Positions 21,660 through 31,850 of a DNA stretch of 64,000 nucleotides are shown here, piece after piece (position 1 is the first letter of the stretch; each line of letters begins with the position of its first letter). A program made the position numbers and the translations under genes. Below the pieces are notes generated by a model. The model was not told the origin of the DNA and did not search any database. It saw only the letters and a program-made list of their open reading frames with translations. Source of the stretch: Beta vulgaris subsp. vulgaris (taxonomy: Eukaryota; Streptophyta; Magnoliopsida; Caryophyllales; Amaranthaceae); contig NC_079210.1 in NCBI RefSeq assembly GCF_026745355.1, positions 30,459,116-30,523,115 on the forward strand, read 5' to 3'.

Positions 21660-21843
21660 CTAGTTATTAGGCCCAGTCTGTGCTCCAGGTAAGAAAAAAT
21701 TTTATTTATTAATATAATACTTTATGATAGTAACACTAATATAACTTAGCCTAGTGGTTAAAACTTGAGTATATGTACTTGAGGTCTCAAGATCAAACCC
21801 TAAACTACTTATTTTTGCACGCCTTTTAATATATTTGTATAGA
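21660..21843 (-). mobile_element. Short complete Helitron (184 bp)
   Basis: On the minus strand it starts TCTATACAAATATATTAAAA right after an A (21844) and ends CTAG (21660-21663) right before a T, as expected for insertion between A and T. A decayed hairpin lies about 10 nt before CTAG. It shares GGCGTGC near the 5' end and the interior with 1289-1512 and 26360-28095. Confidence 0.8.
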
Positions 21844-22046
21844 TAGCTATCATGATTTTGGCGGGTCAATCGGATCATGTCTTACTTCAATTGCGAAGTT
21901 AATTTTGGTCTCTTTTTCTTTCTTAATCCTTTTGACAGAGGAATGTCATCCTTTATAATTTATTTGCAACAATAACCCCTGAAAAGAGACAAAGACTCAA
22001 GGTTGGTTTGGGGTTTGGAAATAATCTCTCCAATTTTCTGTACTAA

Positions 22047-22406
22047 GGCTCTGTTTGGTGGGGCGTAAAATATTTTCATTGTAAAATGATTTTCATGGAA
22101 AACAATTTACAATGGAAAACACAATTCCAAATTTAGTTTTCCGTTGTTTGGTTCGATGAAAAAAAATGATGAAATGAAAGGAAAATGAAAGGGAAAGTAA
22201 GGAGGTAGTGAGAGGAGTGTACAAGATAAAGAAGGAAAATAGTTTTCCCTTCATTTTGAAAGGAAAATGGTTTTCCATCCTTGGGAGAGTAATTTTACCC
22301 CAAGGGAAAATGGTTTTACACTCTTTTGCCAACCAAACAATGTAAAACTGAAAATAGAGGAAAACAATTTTCCGAGAAAATGTTTTACGCCCTACCAAAC
22401 AGAGCC
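22047..22406. mobile_element. Tourist-like MITE (PIF/Harbinger), 360 bp
   Basis: TAA occurs at 22044-22046 and 22407-22409. The inverted ends are GGCTCTGTTTGGTGGGGCG on the left and GGCTCTGTTTGGTAGGGCG from the right, followed on both sides by TAAAAYATTTTC. A 3-bp TAA duplication and GGCYxTGTTTGG ends fit Tourist. Confidence 0.88.
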
Positions 22407-22439
22407 TAAATGTAAAAGAGAAATTTTTACAATGCTCTA

Positions 22440-23150
22440 AGACTAGTAAAACCCATACTCCTATTCCTATATATACTTGAACACTAATTAAAATCCCTAC
22501 TCCTAGAAAACCAAGTAAATCCCTACTCTAAACCTCCTAAGCTGTACAAAAAAGGAGACTAAAGAAGACAAAATGGCTGGTAGAAATTCTTGGATCAGCC
22601 AAAAAAATCCTTGGTATTACATTCTAAAAAGTACAAAATACAATACATGAGGTATGTGAGAGTTATAGCGGATCATGACTATATACTACATGTTTAATAT
22701 ACCCTATCTCAAGTTGGATTTGGGGACAATAATACTAACTTGAAGGAAAGAAGCTTGTGTTTTTCACTTGAACACTTGGTAATGAGGTCTGCAAGTTGCA
22801 GGAAGGATCTAAAATGGAGGACATTTAGAAAGACGGTTGTGAGATGATCTCTAATATAATGACAATTAACCTTGAAATGCTTCGTCCTTTCATGAAAGAT
22901 AGGGTTATGTGCTGAGTTAATAGCAGATCTATTATCACTAAAGAGATCAATTAGAGTAGGTATTTGGTACCCTATATCAGTGATAATTCCTTCAAGCCAC
23001 ACAACTTCACTAATTGTCTCAGACATACATCTATACTAAACCTCTATGCAATACTTGGACAGTCTTTTGTTTCATAGAATTTTAATAGATAAAAGATTTC
23101 CTTGGGAAAACACAATGTACTATCTATGATCTTGCACTAAATGCACAATT
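22440..23150 (-). pseudogene. Copia 3' end: RNase H tail plus LTR part
   Basis: On the minus strand 22709-23026 encodes ISEVVWLEGIITDIG, LFSDNRSAINSAHNPIFHER and TKHFKVNCHYIRDH, the last third of the Ty1/Copia RNase H domain (the D of SDN and the HERTKH motif are kept). Earlier RNase H sequence, in broken frames, extends to about 23150. Downstream, 22440-22700 is non-coding and probably holds the polypurine tract and part of the 3' LTR. RT and everything upstream are missing; the 23026-23150 part recurs at 267-430. Confidence 0.8.
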
Positions 23151-23232
23151 TCCCTAATTTTAGTCACACAAGGCACTCCGTTTAATAACAAAATCAGTTG
23201 AGTAAAAAATCCTCAAATTCACAGTTTCTATA

Positions 23233-26063
23233 TGGCCCGTTTGGTAGTTGTTCATAAATGGTAGTAATGGGAATGAATTTGTGTGTAAATTTGTGAAAAA
23301 TATCATTGTTCATTCCCATGGTAATACTAAGTTATTCTAAAGTATCCACTTTCCTTCTTGAATTTTCATTCCCATCCAATATCACCTTGTAGGTGCAGGT
23401 AATGAGTGGTAATGAAAATTGCTTCCCCTTGGAGATAAAATGTAACACCCCGATAATTCTCTCTTTCAAGAAAATACTTTTATAACAAATCTAGAGAATT
23501 ACCCAGGCATTATCGCTCGTGTGATAACGTTTTGGCTTACTCAGAATTTTGCAGCGGAAAACTTACTAAAACAAAACCAACTTTATTAAACTTATGAAAT
23601 AAGAGTCAAACAATGTTTGAACTGAAACACACCAACTTAAAGCTAAAGTTTGAAATATAAATTCCTAGAAACAACTTAAATACGACTAATGTCACAAAAG
23701 CCTCTCCATTCCAGATTTCCCAATGGTATGCATCTTCGAACCTGTAATGTCAATGCTTTCTTGACTCTGCTCCCCCGAAGGATCACCACAGGATCAATAG
23801 GCAAAGCCATGATCACAAACACAGACAAGCACGTAATCAGCAAAGCTGAGTACTACATATCAGACACAAATAATCCTAAGCATGATACTACAAACATAAC
23901 TCGTAGGAATAAATAATAACATAAGTAAATAATACTCTACAAACAACTTTTACTGAACTACACCTGACCCAACTTTTATTACTTTAATGGAATAGTTATT
24001 GGACGAGTTGACCAACCAAAAATAGGAAATACGGTCATGACTCCGTAAACCAGAATGACCTACGATATCGAGGAACCTTTGAACTAAAGAGGAATGGTGA
24101 TCAATCCAACCCTCGAAGATACATATCACGGCGGACTATGTCCCCAACCCTTAGTGTCCAACTCTAGACGTGCACCAGTCTAAAGTCTATAACTTTTCTC
24201 GTTTCACTTTACGTTAAATTAATTATTACTTGTGTTGACACCACAACAACCAAATAACACATAATTCAATAATCACATAATCATAACAACATTCTTTTTA
24301 TCTTTGAATTAACAAGTGATCATAACTTATCAATCAAGACTCCTTTTATTTCCTTTTTATCCTTTGTTGAACCTAGCCAACAAATCCGTACCTTATACTA
24401 GGTATAATCCATACTTACCAAATAAGATCCACGGTTCTTATAAGATAAATTAATAATCTCCAAGAAATCTATGTAACACTGATTTCAACTTACTTAATTA
24501 ATCCACTTACGAATTAATACCAAACTGAAATTATTTGTTGCATCAAACTTCCATACAAACAAGTCATACTCATACATATTCTCATTTACATGCAGCACAA
24601 GGCAAGTAACATGTAAAGCAATTATAGTAAATCATATACATACAAACAAGGTCCTATACATGATACAAAATAAAATCATCCCTAAGGCATTTCTAAACCA
24701 TATAGCACGTAGACTATGTACGTACCTTGTATAAACGCAACGGTAGGCCACTTTTATTCTAAAAGTCCCCTACATAAATTCTCCGCTACAACAATAAAAT
24801 AATCAAGTAAATACTTGAACTAAAAAAAATACAGCAACTTTAAAACGCCCAAACCTTTTAAACGTCTTTAAAAATCTTTTTATAATTTAAACTCTCGTTA
24901 TCTTTAATCCCTAGTATAGTACAACTATTCTAGTGATTAAAAATCATTAAAAACCTTAAAATATTAACTTTCTGAATTTCCAGCATCTATAAAATTTTCT
25001 AAACCTTCTGAAAATATTTTAAATGCATATAAAAATCGTATTCCAATCAAAATTCATATTCATACTTTAAATATACGATTTCTAGTGATTTAAAACCCTA
25101 AAAATCACATCTTTCATGATTAAAACTAAAAATAATAAATCTGAAATTTTTTCTTTTATACATATGAGAACCAAACAAATTCTTCATAATAAATAATAAC
25201 TCAAATCGTAAATCATGTAAATATAATAAAATAACAATAAAAATTAGGACTTTAATGGAATCTTAAAGGAGAAGTAAAGAAAAACAACCAAAATAAGAGG
25301 AAGAAGCAGCCGGCTGGCTTGACAGCAGCAAGGAGTGGCGGCAGCAGGTTTTGGCTTCAAGAAATTATTGTGACGTTTCTTGTTCAACAAGAAACGTTAC
25401 TTAGCGAAGAAGAAACGATTTTTGAGAGAAAATAGAACTCACGCACAAGGAAGAGGAGAGAGAAAATGTCGATAGGGAGAGAAATTCGGAAGTCACGTGC
25501 AAGGAGAGAGAGAAAATAGTGTAGGGCAAAATATTTGGGTTTTTAGGATATTTAAATAGGCTAATCCTATTGGGCTTAGGAAAAAAATTTCAATAATTAA
25601 AACTTTGATGACTAACAAGATGGGCTTATTAGGACTTTAGTCATCAAATTATCCTTTCCCTTTTTATTACTTTTGGGCTTTCGATTCCATTAAGTTTTCT
25701 TTTCAAATATGCTTTTAATAATTAAACTCTTATTTAAAACACGCTTAATTAAAATATTACAAATTTTATTAAGCTAAGAAAAATATTTTTAGTTGACTTT
25801 TAAAATAGTCAACCCTTTTTAAAAGTCAAATCATTTTCCAAACTCATTTGGATTTAAATATAATTACATAAATACTTAAATATATTTATGAAAATCCTTT
25901 AAAAATGTGGGGGATTACATAAAAACACAAGTTTAGAGGTGAGATTGCTTGCCCATGGAGAAAAAATGCCTCCCATGGAAATTTTAAGGGTACTTTGCTA
26001 ATAAAATTACACTTAAAATTCATTCTCATTATCGCAATTTATTAACGACTACCAAACGAGCCG
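23233..26063. mobile_element. TIR MITE, copy 2, split by a solo LTR
   Basis: This is the same MITE as 508-855, with ends GGCCCGTTTGGTAG (23234) and CTACCAAACGAGCC (26062). The solo LTR lies inside it. Confidence 0.75.
23441..25919 (-). mobile_element. 2.48-kb solo LTR with 5-bp target duplication
   Basis: TAAAA flanks it on both sides (23436-23440, 25920-25924), and the duplicate at 690-715 shows the uninterrupted sequence. It begins TGTAACACCCCG and ends GGGGGATTACA, with TG...CA termini. On the minus strand a TATTTAAATA box (about 25550) precedes CT-rich leader-like sequence, and the end is CGGGGTGTTACA, so transcription would run on the minus strand. There are no primer-binding site, polypurine tract or protein domains, which fits a solo LTR left by recombination. 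LTRs this long with GGGGTGTTACA ends are typical of large Gypsy lineages; the lineage is not proven. Confidence 0.85.
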
Positions 26064-26190
26064 TAAAGGTACTTAATGAGATGTGTAGTTGTCTGAAGGT
26101 GAGACTTTCTAGATTGATTCATGAATTGACTCAACAGTTGCAATGAATAAATATATATCAAGCCCGATGAGGTTGAAATACGTACCTTAG

Positions 26191-26209
26191 TTTTTTTTTT
26201 TGTGAATAG
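26191..26209 (-). mobile_element. 19-bp retroposon stub (poly-T plus 8 bp)
   Basis: ACGTACCTTAG is present at 26180-26190 and 26210-26220 but only once in copy 1 (near 972-985). Between the duplicates lie 11 T and GTGAATAG. Read on the minus strand this is a poly(A) tail with almost no body, the pattern of an extreme 5' truncation during target-primed integration. Confidence 0.7.
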
Positions 26210-26612
26210 ACGTACCTTAGTTTGATTATAGTACTTTTGTAAATTTGAGATCTTCTAGCAGGTTACTTTTATAAAGAGATAATTTCACCCCTTTAATAGG
26301 GAAAGGACACTTGGCAGGTTTAAAATTTCAGTGTCGCTGTTCAATATTACATGAATTAACTAGTTATTAGGTCTGGGCTATGCTCTTGGTAAGACAATTT
26401 TCAATTTATTAATATTGTACTTTGATATGATAACACTAAATACTACTTGGTCTAGTGGTTATAACTTTAGTACATGAACTTGAGGTCACGAGATCAAAAC
26501 CTATATTATGCAATTTCTAATTTTTTTATTGCACATGGATTACATGATCTAAAACTCCCTAGGGAGAGCGCCATGTGGCACCGTTCCTGGTTTACGCACG
26601 CCTTTTAATATA

Positions 26613-26926
26613 CTCCCTCCGTTTCCTAAAGATCTTCCCACTTACTGTTCCTACAAATACCAAGGAAAATCAAGTTGTGTGGGGAATGGTGTGAGTAAAG
26701 TAGGGGAGAGAAAGGGTTAAGATAAATAAACAAATAAAAGGGGTTAAAGTAGGAGAGAGAAAGGAATAAAATTGAATTAATAATGCAATGGTGGACCATA
26801 TGATAGTGACATGAGAGGGTAAATAGGGAAATTTGTTTTGCCAAATAAGAATAAAGCAAAAAAGGGAAGATCTTTTGGAAACACCCTTAAACGGAAAGAG
26901 GGAAGATCTTTAGGAAACGGAAGGAG
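26613..26926. mobile_element. Stowaway MITE, 314 bp
   Basis: TA flanks both ends (26611-26612, 26927-26928). The ends are CTCCCTCCGTTTCCTAAAGA and its near-perfect inverse, continuing through GATCTTCCC. The open frame inside (26626-26859, minus) is compositional. Confidence 0.9.
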
Positions 26927-26934
26927 TATTAGTA

Positions 26935-28091
26935 CTAGAATTTTTTGCACGCGATGCGTGCTTGAATATTTTTCGAAACAGAAACTCGATTTTCTTCGGC
27001 ATAAGAGTCAAAATTTGAAAATTAGACATACACAGTATAATTGTTTTAGTTGCGAAATTTGATTGGTTTAGTTTATGTCACTTAAGTCTCTCACCATTTT
27101 TTTTTTTTTTTTTTTACTTTTCAAAGTTAAATTCTATGAACAAAATAGAAATTTTATTGAATTTATTTATGATTTCTAATATTATAATTTTTTAGTTGAT
27201 TTTTGAATTAAGTACAGTTAGACCTGGCAATCGGACCAATCGGATCGGATTCGGACTGGACCAATTCAGATCGGACCATTTTCGGATCAAGTTACATTCA
27301 GACTGGGATCGGACCGGATCGGACCGTTTCGGATTGGGTCATCGTCCGGACTATTATTTCGGATCGGAATCGGACCAGACCAATTCAGATCGGACCGTTT
27401 TCGGATCAAGTTACATTCGGACCAGGATCGGAATGAATGGAATACTTATGCCAATGATATTTTTTTTATATAAAAAAAGGATAAGTTTCGGGTATTTCGG
27501 ATCAAAGCCTAATCGAAACCAATAATTTCGGATCGGTTTACCTTCGGGTCGGATCAGTTTTAGATCGGGCCGGATCGATTTCGGATCGGGTAAGATTATA
27601 TCGGATCATTCGGATTTCGGATGAGTTTCGGTCAAGATTATTCGGATCGAGATTCAGACCGGATCGGGACCGTTTCGGATTCGGATCAAGGTTCGGACCG
27701 TCTCGTTCGGACCCTGATCGGACCACGGATCGGATATTTCGGACCAGATTTTCGGATCAGGACCAACTTTGCCAGGTCTAAGTACAGTACTTCATAAATT
27801 GTAAAGAAAGTTGACTATTTGATTTCAAGTCAATTTTTTCCTAGGTTGTAGTTTGTAAGTGAATTTTTAAGTTTTTATAAAGTTTTCTCGTTTTAGTGAT
27901 TTGCATAACGTAAATTATACAATTTTATGATTTTAGTTGATTGTGAGTGATTGTTATAATTATATTTTGTATTTTTGTTTGAAGCCCCTTTGATTTGAAG
28001 TGAAATTGTAATTTAGAATGGGGGGGGGGGGGGCAAAATAGGCATTTCAAAAAAGGACACCATTGCTTCCCCTTCCCTTATATAATAGAGA
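26935..28091 (-). mobile_element. Helitron B, 1157 bp
   Basis: On the minus strand it starts TCTCTATTATATAAGGGAAG after an A (28092) and ends with the hairpin GCACGCATCGCGTGC, eight nt of spacer (AAAAAATT) and CTAG (26935-26938) before a T. The 5' block GGGGAAGCAATGGTGTCC is shared with the Helitrons at 45806 and 49985. It carries a hAT-like element (27218-27779). No Rep/helicase remains. Confidence 0.88.
27218..27779. mobile_element. hAT-like element made of CGGATCGGA repeats
   Basis: AAGTACAG flanks both sides (27210-27217, 27780-27787). The ends are AGACCTGGCAA and its inverse, with two extra T on the left as in the 10684 element. The interior is a degenerate array of TCGGATCGGACC units in both orientations. 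Arg/Asp/Ser-rich open frames are by-products. Confidence 0.8.
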
Positions 28092-28095
28092 TAGA

Positions 28096-28715
28096 TTTTC
28101 TCTGATTGAGCATGACACCTTATTTCTGGCCACTTCTATCCAAAAAAGGAAATACTTCATTTCCCCTAAGTCTTCACTAGTGAAAGTTTCATCTAGCTTG
28201 ATTTTTCTTACATGAGCAAGTCAAATACATACACCAACGTTAAAACTCGTTTCCCGAGAATGTTTACTGAGAAAATAGATTATTTTTCTTAGATCGTTCA
28301 TAACTATATTAAGTTAATAACTTAGTAAGTTTATAAAGATTATTAGTTTATCACAAACTTTTGTATGAGACGGGTCACACCTTCAACTAATGATGTGGCC
28401 ACTACCCCCTTTTTCTCAAGTCTCACCAACCCCCCCCCCCCCCTTCTCTCACGCACGCCCCCTCTCTTTCTCTCAATTTTTTTAAACTCTTTGATGTCTC
28501 TCTCATTTAGCCTATTTTTTTTGCCTCATTTTCTCTCTCCTCTTATTTCTCCTTTTTTTCCTATTTTCTCTCTCCTCTTATTTCCTCTAGAATTTTACCA
28601 TTAACACATTGATAAATAAGGACGTGACCAGCTAATAATAAATCCAAGCTAGGCCTTATAATGATGCTCGTGTCTCCTTTAAAAAAATCCTAAGCGTGAA
28701 TCTGTTTTCGGATAA
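28096..28715. other. Unassigned interval with C-rich tract
   Basis: It holds a C-run (about 28429-28443) and CT-rich sequence to 28570. No complete element or gene was recognised. Confidence 0.35.
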
Positions 28716-28719
28716 CCCT

Positions 28720-29690
28720 ATCTGAATGTACGCGTAACCCTTATTATTTGTAACCTTATTTTATGATACGAGGAACCCATTATTTCATAATAAGTAACTA
28801 TTATTATTTGTACCCTTATTTTATCATACGAGTAACCCATTTATTCTACAAATAACCCTCATATATATTTTTAAATGACCCATTATATTATAAAAGTAAC
28901 CTCATTAGCTAATAAAAGTAATCCTAATTACATGTTTGAGTAACCTATTTTATTTGTTCGAGTAACCTCATATGTTCGCAAAAGTAACTCTAATTATTAT
29001 ATAATAGCTTGAAATATATAGAAAGTAATCATAAGAAAGTACAAGTACCCATTAATTAGTTTTATAAAAAGTATCCCTATTATATATTTAAAGTAATCTT
29101 ATTTATTCATAAAAAGTAAAACGCGTTGCTTTTCAATGCTAAGGTGTTACTTTTAGTGAATTAGAGATTACTTTATCGAATGCTAAGGGTTATTTTACTG
29201 AACTAGGGATTACTTTTATAATGCAAGGGTTACTTTTACTGAAAGTATAAGTTACTTTTTGTAACTATAAGGGGGTTACTTTTTTTTATAAATAGGGGTT
29301 ACTTTTACTATAAAATAGGTGTTACTTTTACTGAAAGTATAAGTTACTTTTTGTAACTATAAGGGATTAATTTACTATAACTAGGGTTACTTTTACTATA
29401 TTAGGGTTACTTTTTGTAATTTAAGGAGTTACTTCTACTAAAAGTAGGTGCTACTTTTGTAATTATAAGGGTTACTTTTATTGAAATTAGGGTTACTTTT
29501 TAATTATAAGGGTTACTTCTACAGTAAATAGAGGTTACTTTTTGTAATTATAAGGGATTAATTTTGTAATTATAAAGGGTTACTTCTATAGTGAATAGGG
29601 GTTAGTTTTTGTAATTATAAGAGGTTACTTTTACTTGGGAGTGTCATTATAAGAGGTTACTTTTACTGAATTAGAGGTTACTTTTTCCCC
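28720..29690. repeat. Inverted pair of degenerate tandem arrays (GTAACCC / GGGTTAC)
   Basis: 28720-29120 consists of units such as AAAAGTAACCC(T)ATTAT, and 29125-29690 of the opposite GGGTTACTTTTACTGAA, so the two halves face each other at about 29120. Unit lengths are irregular (about 20-35 bp). The design resembles the array at 7090-7370 in a (TA)n-bordered element, but no TATATAGGG border is visible here. Confidence 0.6.
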
Positions 29691-29970
29691 CTCTCTCTCC
29701 TCTCCCCCCCTCTCCTTCTTCCTTCCTTGTAATTTTTGAAGTCGAAGAGAGAGAAACCAACAAACAAACCTTCAAAGCCCTAGCTATGGCGGAAACGGAA
29801 ATTTTTCAGGACTACAAATATAATTCCCAATCAAATTAACCCTAAAAATACCTAAATCTGCAATTTAGCTATGGCAAAAAACTCATCTTCTTCCCTTTCT
29901 CCACCCCTTAAAAAATGAGCTCCCATCTGTAAATTTCCATCCCTTCTTCTTCTTGTGAAGTTGCGTAGCA

Positions 29971-30355
29971 ATGCTATCCCTGAAAGCTCCTTCTCCCACC
30001 TCCACTCTCTCTCATTCCATTTCCATATCCAACTCCTTTAAACCCTACCTGGGCAAATTAATCCTCCACAACCATAATTAGTAACCCATCAAAATCAATC
30101 CTCCAATACAATCGAAAACCCCAACTCGCAGGCTCCACCCCATGCGTCGTCGTCATTGCCTCCGGTAAAGGCAGCGTCGGCAAAACCACCACCACCGCTA
30201 ACATCGGCATCTCTCTCGCACGTCACGGCTTCTCCGTCGTCGCCATTGACGCCAATGTCAGGCTTCGCAACCTCGACCTCTTACTCGACCTCGAAAATCG
30301 CATCAATTACACCGCTCTCGAGGTCTTAAACGACGATTGTCGTCTCCATTGCTGA
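29971..30355 (+). pseudogene. 5' fragment of chloroplast-division MinD
   Basis: The ATG at 29971 opens a Ser-rich plastid transit peptide (MLSLKAPSPTSTLSHSISIS) that stops at 30079. The +1 frame then continues as LQYNRKPQLAGSTP, VVVIASGKGSVGKTTTT, RHGFSVVAIDAN and NLDLLLDLENRINY up to a TGA at 30353. The order matches plant MinD, the ATPase that places the chloroplast division ring through MinE. The deviant Walker A motif, normally KGGVGKTT, reads KGSVGKTT, and DADVGLRNLD reads DANVRLRNLD. The frameshift, loss of about two thirds of the protein and changed motif residues show a pseudogene. It ends abruptly where a truncated Copia LTR region begins. Plant MinD is usually intronless, so capture by DNA or by RNA cannot be told apart. 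Confidence 0.85.
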
Positions 30356-30458
30356 GGAAGTTGAGTTTGTTGAAAAACTCGGAAAGATGTCGCTAATTTG
30401 ATGTTCAATGGATTTCTGGATTTTATTGTTTTGTTTGATTGGGACGCGCCAGCCACTC

Positions 30459-30678
30459 GGTTTCCTTATTGTCAACTTTGTTAGGACAACTGTCAAGTTT
30501 GTTAGAATACAACTCATCTTTCTTTCTTAGCTTGTATATAAGTAAATTAGATTGTAAAGTCTACTTGATTTTTTGGATCTTCTATAATGAGCTACTGCTT
30601 TCTTCAGAGCTCTAATATTATCTCTCTCCTATTTTCTCTTTTCTATTTTCTCTTGTTGAAGACCTGCTAATATCTTCA
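30459..30678 (+). repeat. 5' LTR (truncated) of the Copia element
   Basis: Matches 35345-35592. The TTGTATATAAG box (about 30532) may be the TATA element. It holds two copies of a ~21-bp TTAGGACAACTGTCAAGTTT-like unit where the right LTR has three. Confidence 0.88.
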
Positions 30679-30883
30679 TGGTATCTGAGCAAATTTTTTT
30701 TGCGATCCGCATCATTTGCTATATTTTGTTCTATTTTCTTCTAAAATCAACACATATTTTGTTGTTTTTTATCTTCTTGATTCTTGCATGATTTTGCGGT
30801 ATAATTGTTCACTGCAATTTTGTTCGCAATCATCTTTACTTCTTCAAATTTCTTGCAATTTGTGCTCAAATTTGGCAATTGAT

Positions 30884-31850
30884 CATGGCTATTACTGAAG
30901 AACCCGTGATTTCCAATAATGGAGATGCTCCGCTGCATAACAATGGAGGTAATTCTTTCAGTAATCCTCTATTTCTTGCAAATTCAGACAATTCTACTAC
31001 TTCTCTCGTCTCTGTGTTGTTTGATGGGAACAATTTCCTGAATTGGTCTCGAAATGTAAAACGAGCCTTAGGTGCTAAGAATAAGCTCGGTTTTATAGAA
31101 GGTTTTACTAAAAGACCTGATACTTCGGATCATATGTTTCATCAATGGCAGTGTTGTGATTATATGGTTATAGGATGGATTTTGAATTCTTTGAAACCGA
31201 AAATTTCAATAGATTTCTCTTTAGTTGAGTCTGCTGAAAATCTTTGAATGAGATTCTTGAACGATTTGGTCAAACCACAGGACCTCAAATTTATCAATTG
31301 AAGAAAGCTTTAGATAATTTGCGACAACAGAACTTAACTGTAATGATCTATTACAGTAAAATGAAGCATCTGTGGGATGCATTGAAGGTTTTACGGCAAT
31401 TTCCTTCTTGTGATTGTGGTGCCTTAACTAAATGTAGTTGTAATTTTCTCAAAAGACTAGCTAATTTTGAGAATGAAGAAAAGGTGATGCAGTTTCTTCT
31501 TGGTCTCAATAGTGGATTTGATTCCACTATTAGCAATATCCTCACTATAGATCAGATACCTTCTGTCAACAAGGCTTTATTCTTCCTTCAACAAGTAGAA
31601 ACTCAGAGAGAGCTTAGTGGTCATGCTGATATTAATACAGAGATTAGTGCCTTGGCTGCACAAAGATTTGTTAAACCGCCTTACGAAGACCCTCATGTTG
31701 CTAGTTCTAATCATTCTCCTAATGGAGGTGTTAATCCTTATTCTAATGATGCCCGAAAAGACTGGAAGAAGGAGAAAATGTCCAGGTTTTTTGTGACTTT
31801 TGCAAGGCTAAAGGCCATACCATGGATAAGTGTTTCAAGATAGTTGGTTA
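30884..31850 (+). pseudogene. Copia gag
   Basis: Starts MAITEEPVISNN at 30884. DGNNFLNWSRNVKRALGAKN and YMVIGWILNSLKP are the UBN2-type Gag core; the first frame stops at 31245 and the next frame (31244-31843) continues with ILERFGQTTG, LKKALDNLRQ and the CDCGALTKCSC cluster. A further shift lies near the zinc-knuckle (VFCDFCKAKGHTMDKCFK-like residues near 31780-31840, in broken frame). The single-base shifts mean no full Gag can be made. Confidence 0.85.

Larger units (their letters stand above)
22985..26590. repeat. Segmental duplication, copy 2
   Basis: Collinear with 267-1512 once the insertions at 23441-25919 and 26191-26209 are taken out; a 158-bp MITE of copy 1 is absent. Homology stops near 26588, at CCGTTCC. 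Identity over the shared parts is high by eye (single-base changes every few tens of bases). Confidence 0.9.
26360..28095 (-). mobile_element. Helitron A, containing a Stowaway and Helitron B
   Basis: The 3' end is CTAG at 26360-26363 followed by T. The 5' end is reconstructed by removing the Stowaway and Helitron B: TCTA (28095-28092) then joins TACTAATATATTAAAAGG, close to the intact relative at 21843. The base before TC is A, as required. Only about 270 bp belong to Helitron A itself. Confidence 0.75.

Noticed and set aside
28365..28604. 79-residue plus-strand frame
   Set aside because: Ser/Phe/Leu-rich translation of a CT-rich tract with no domain.
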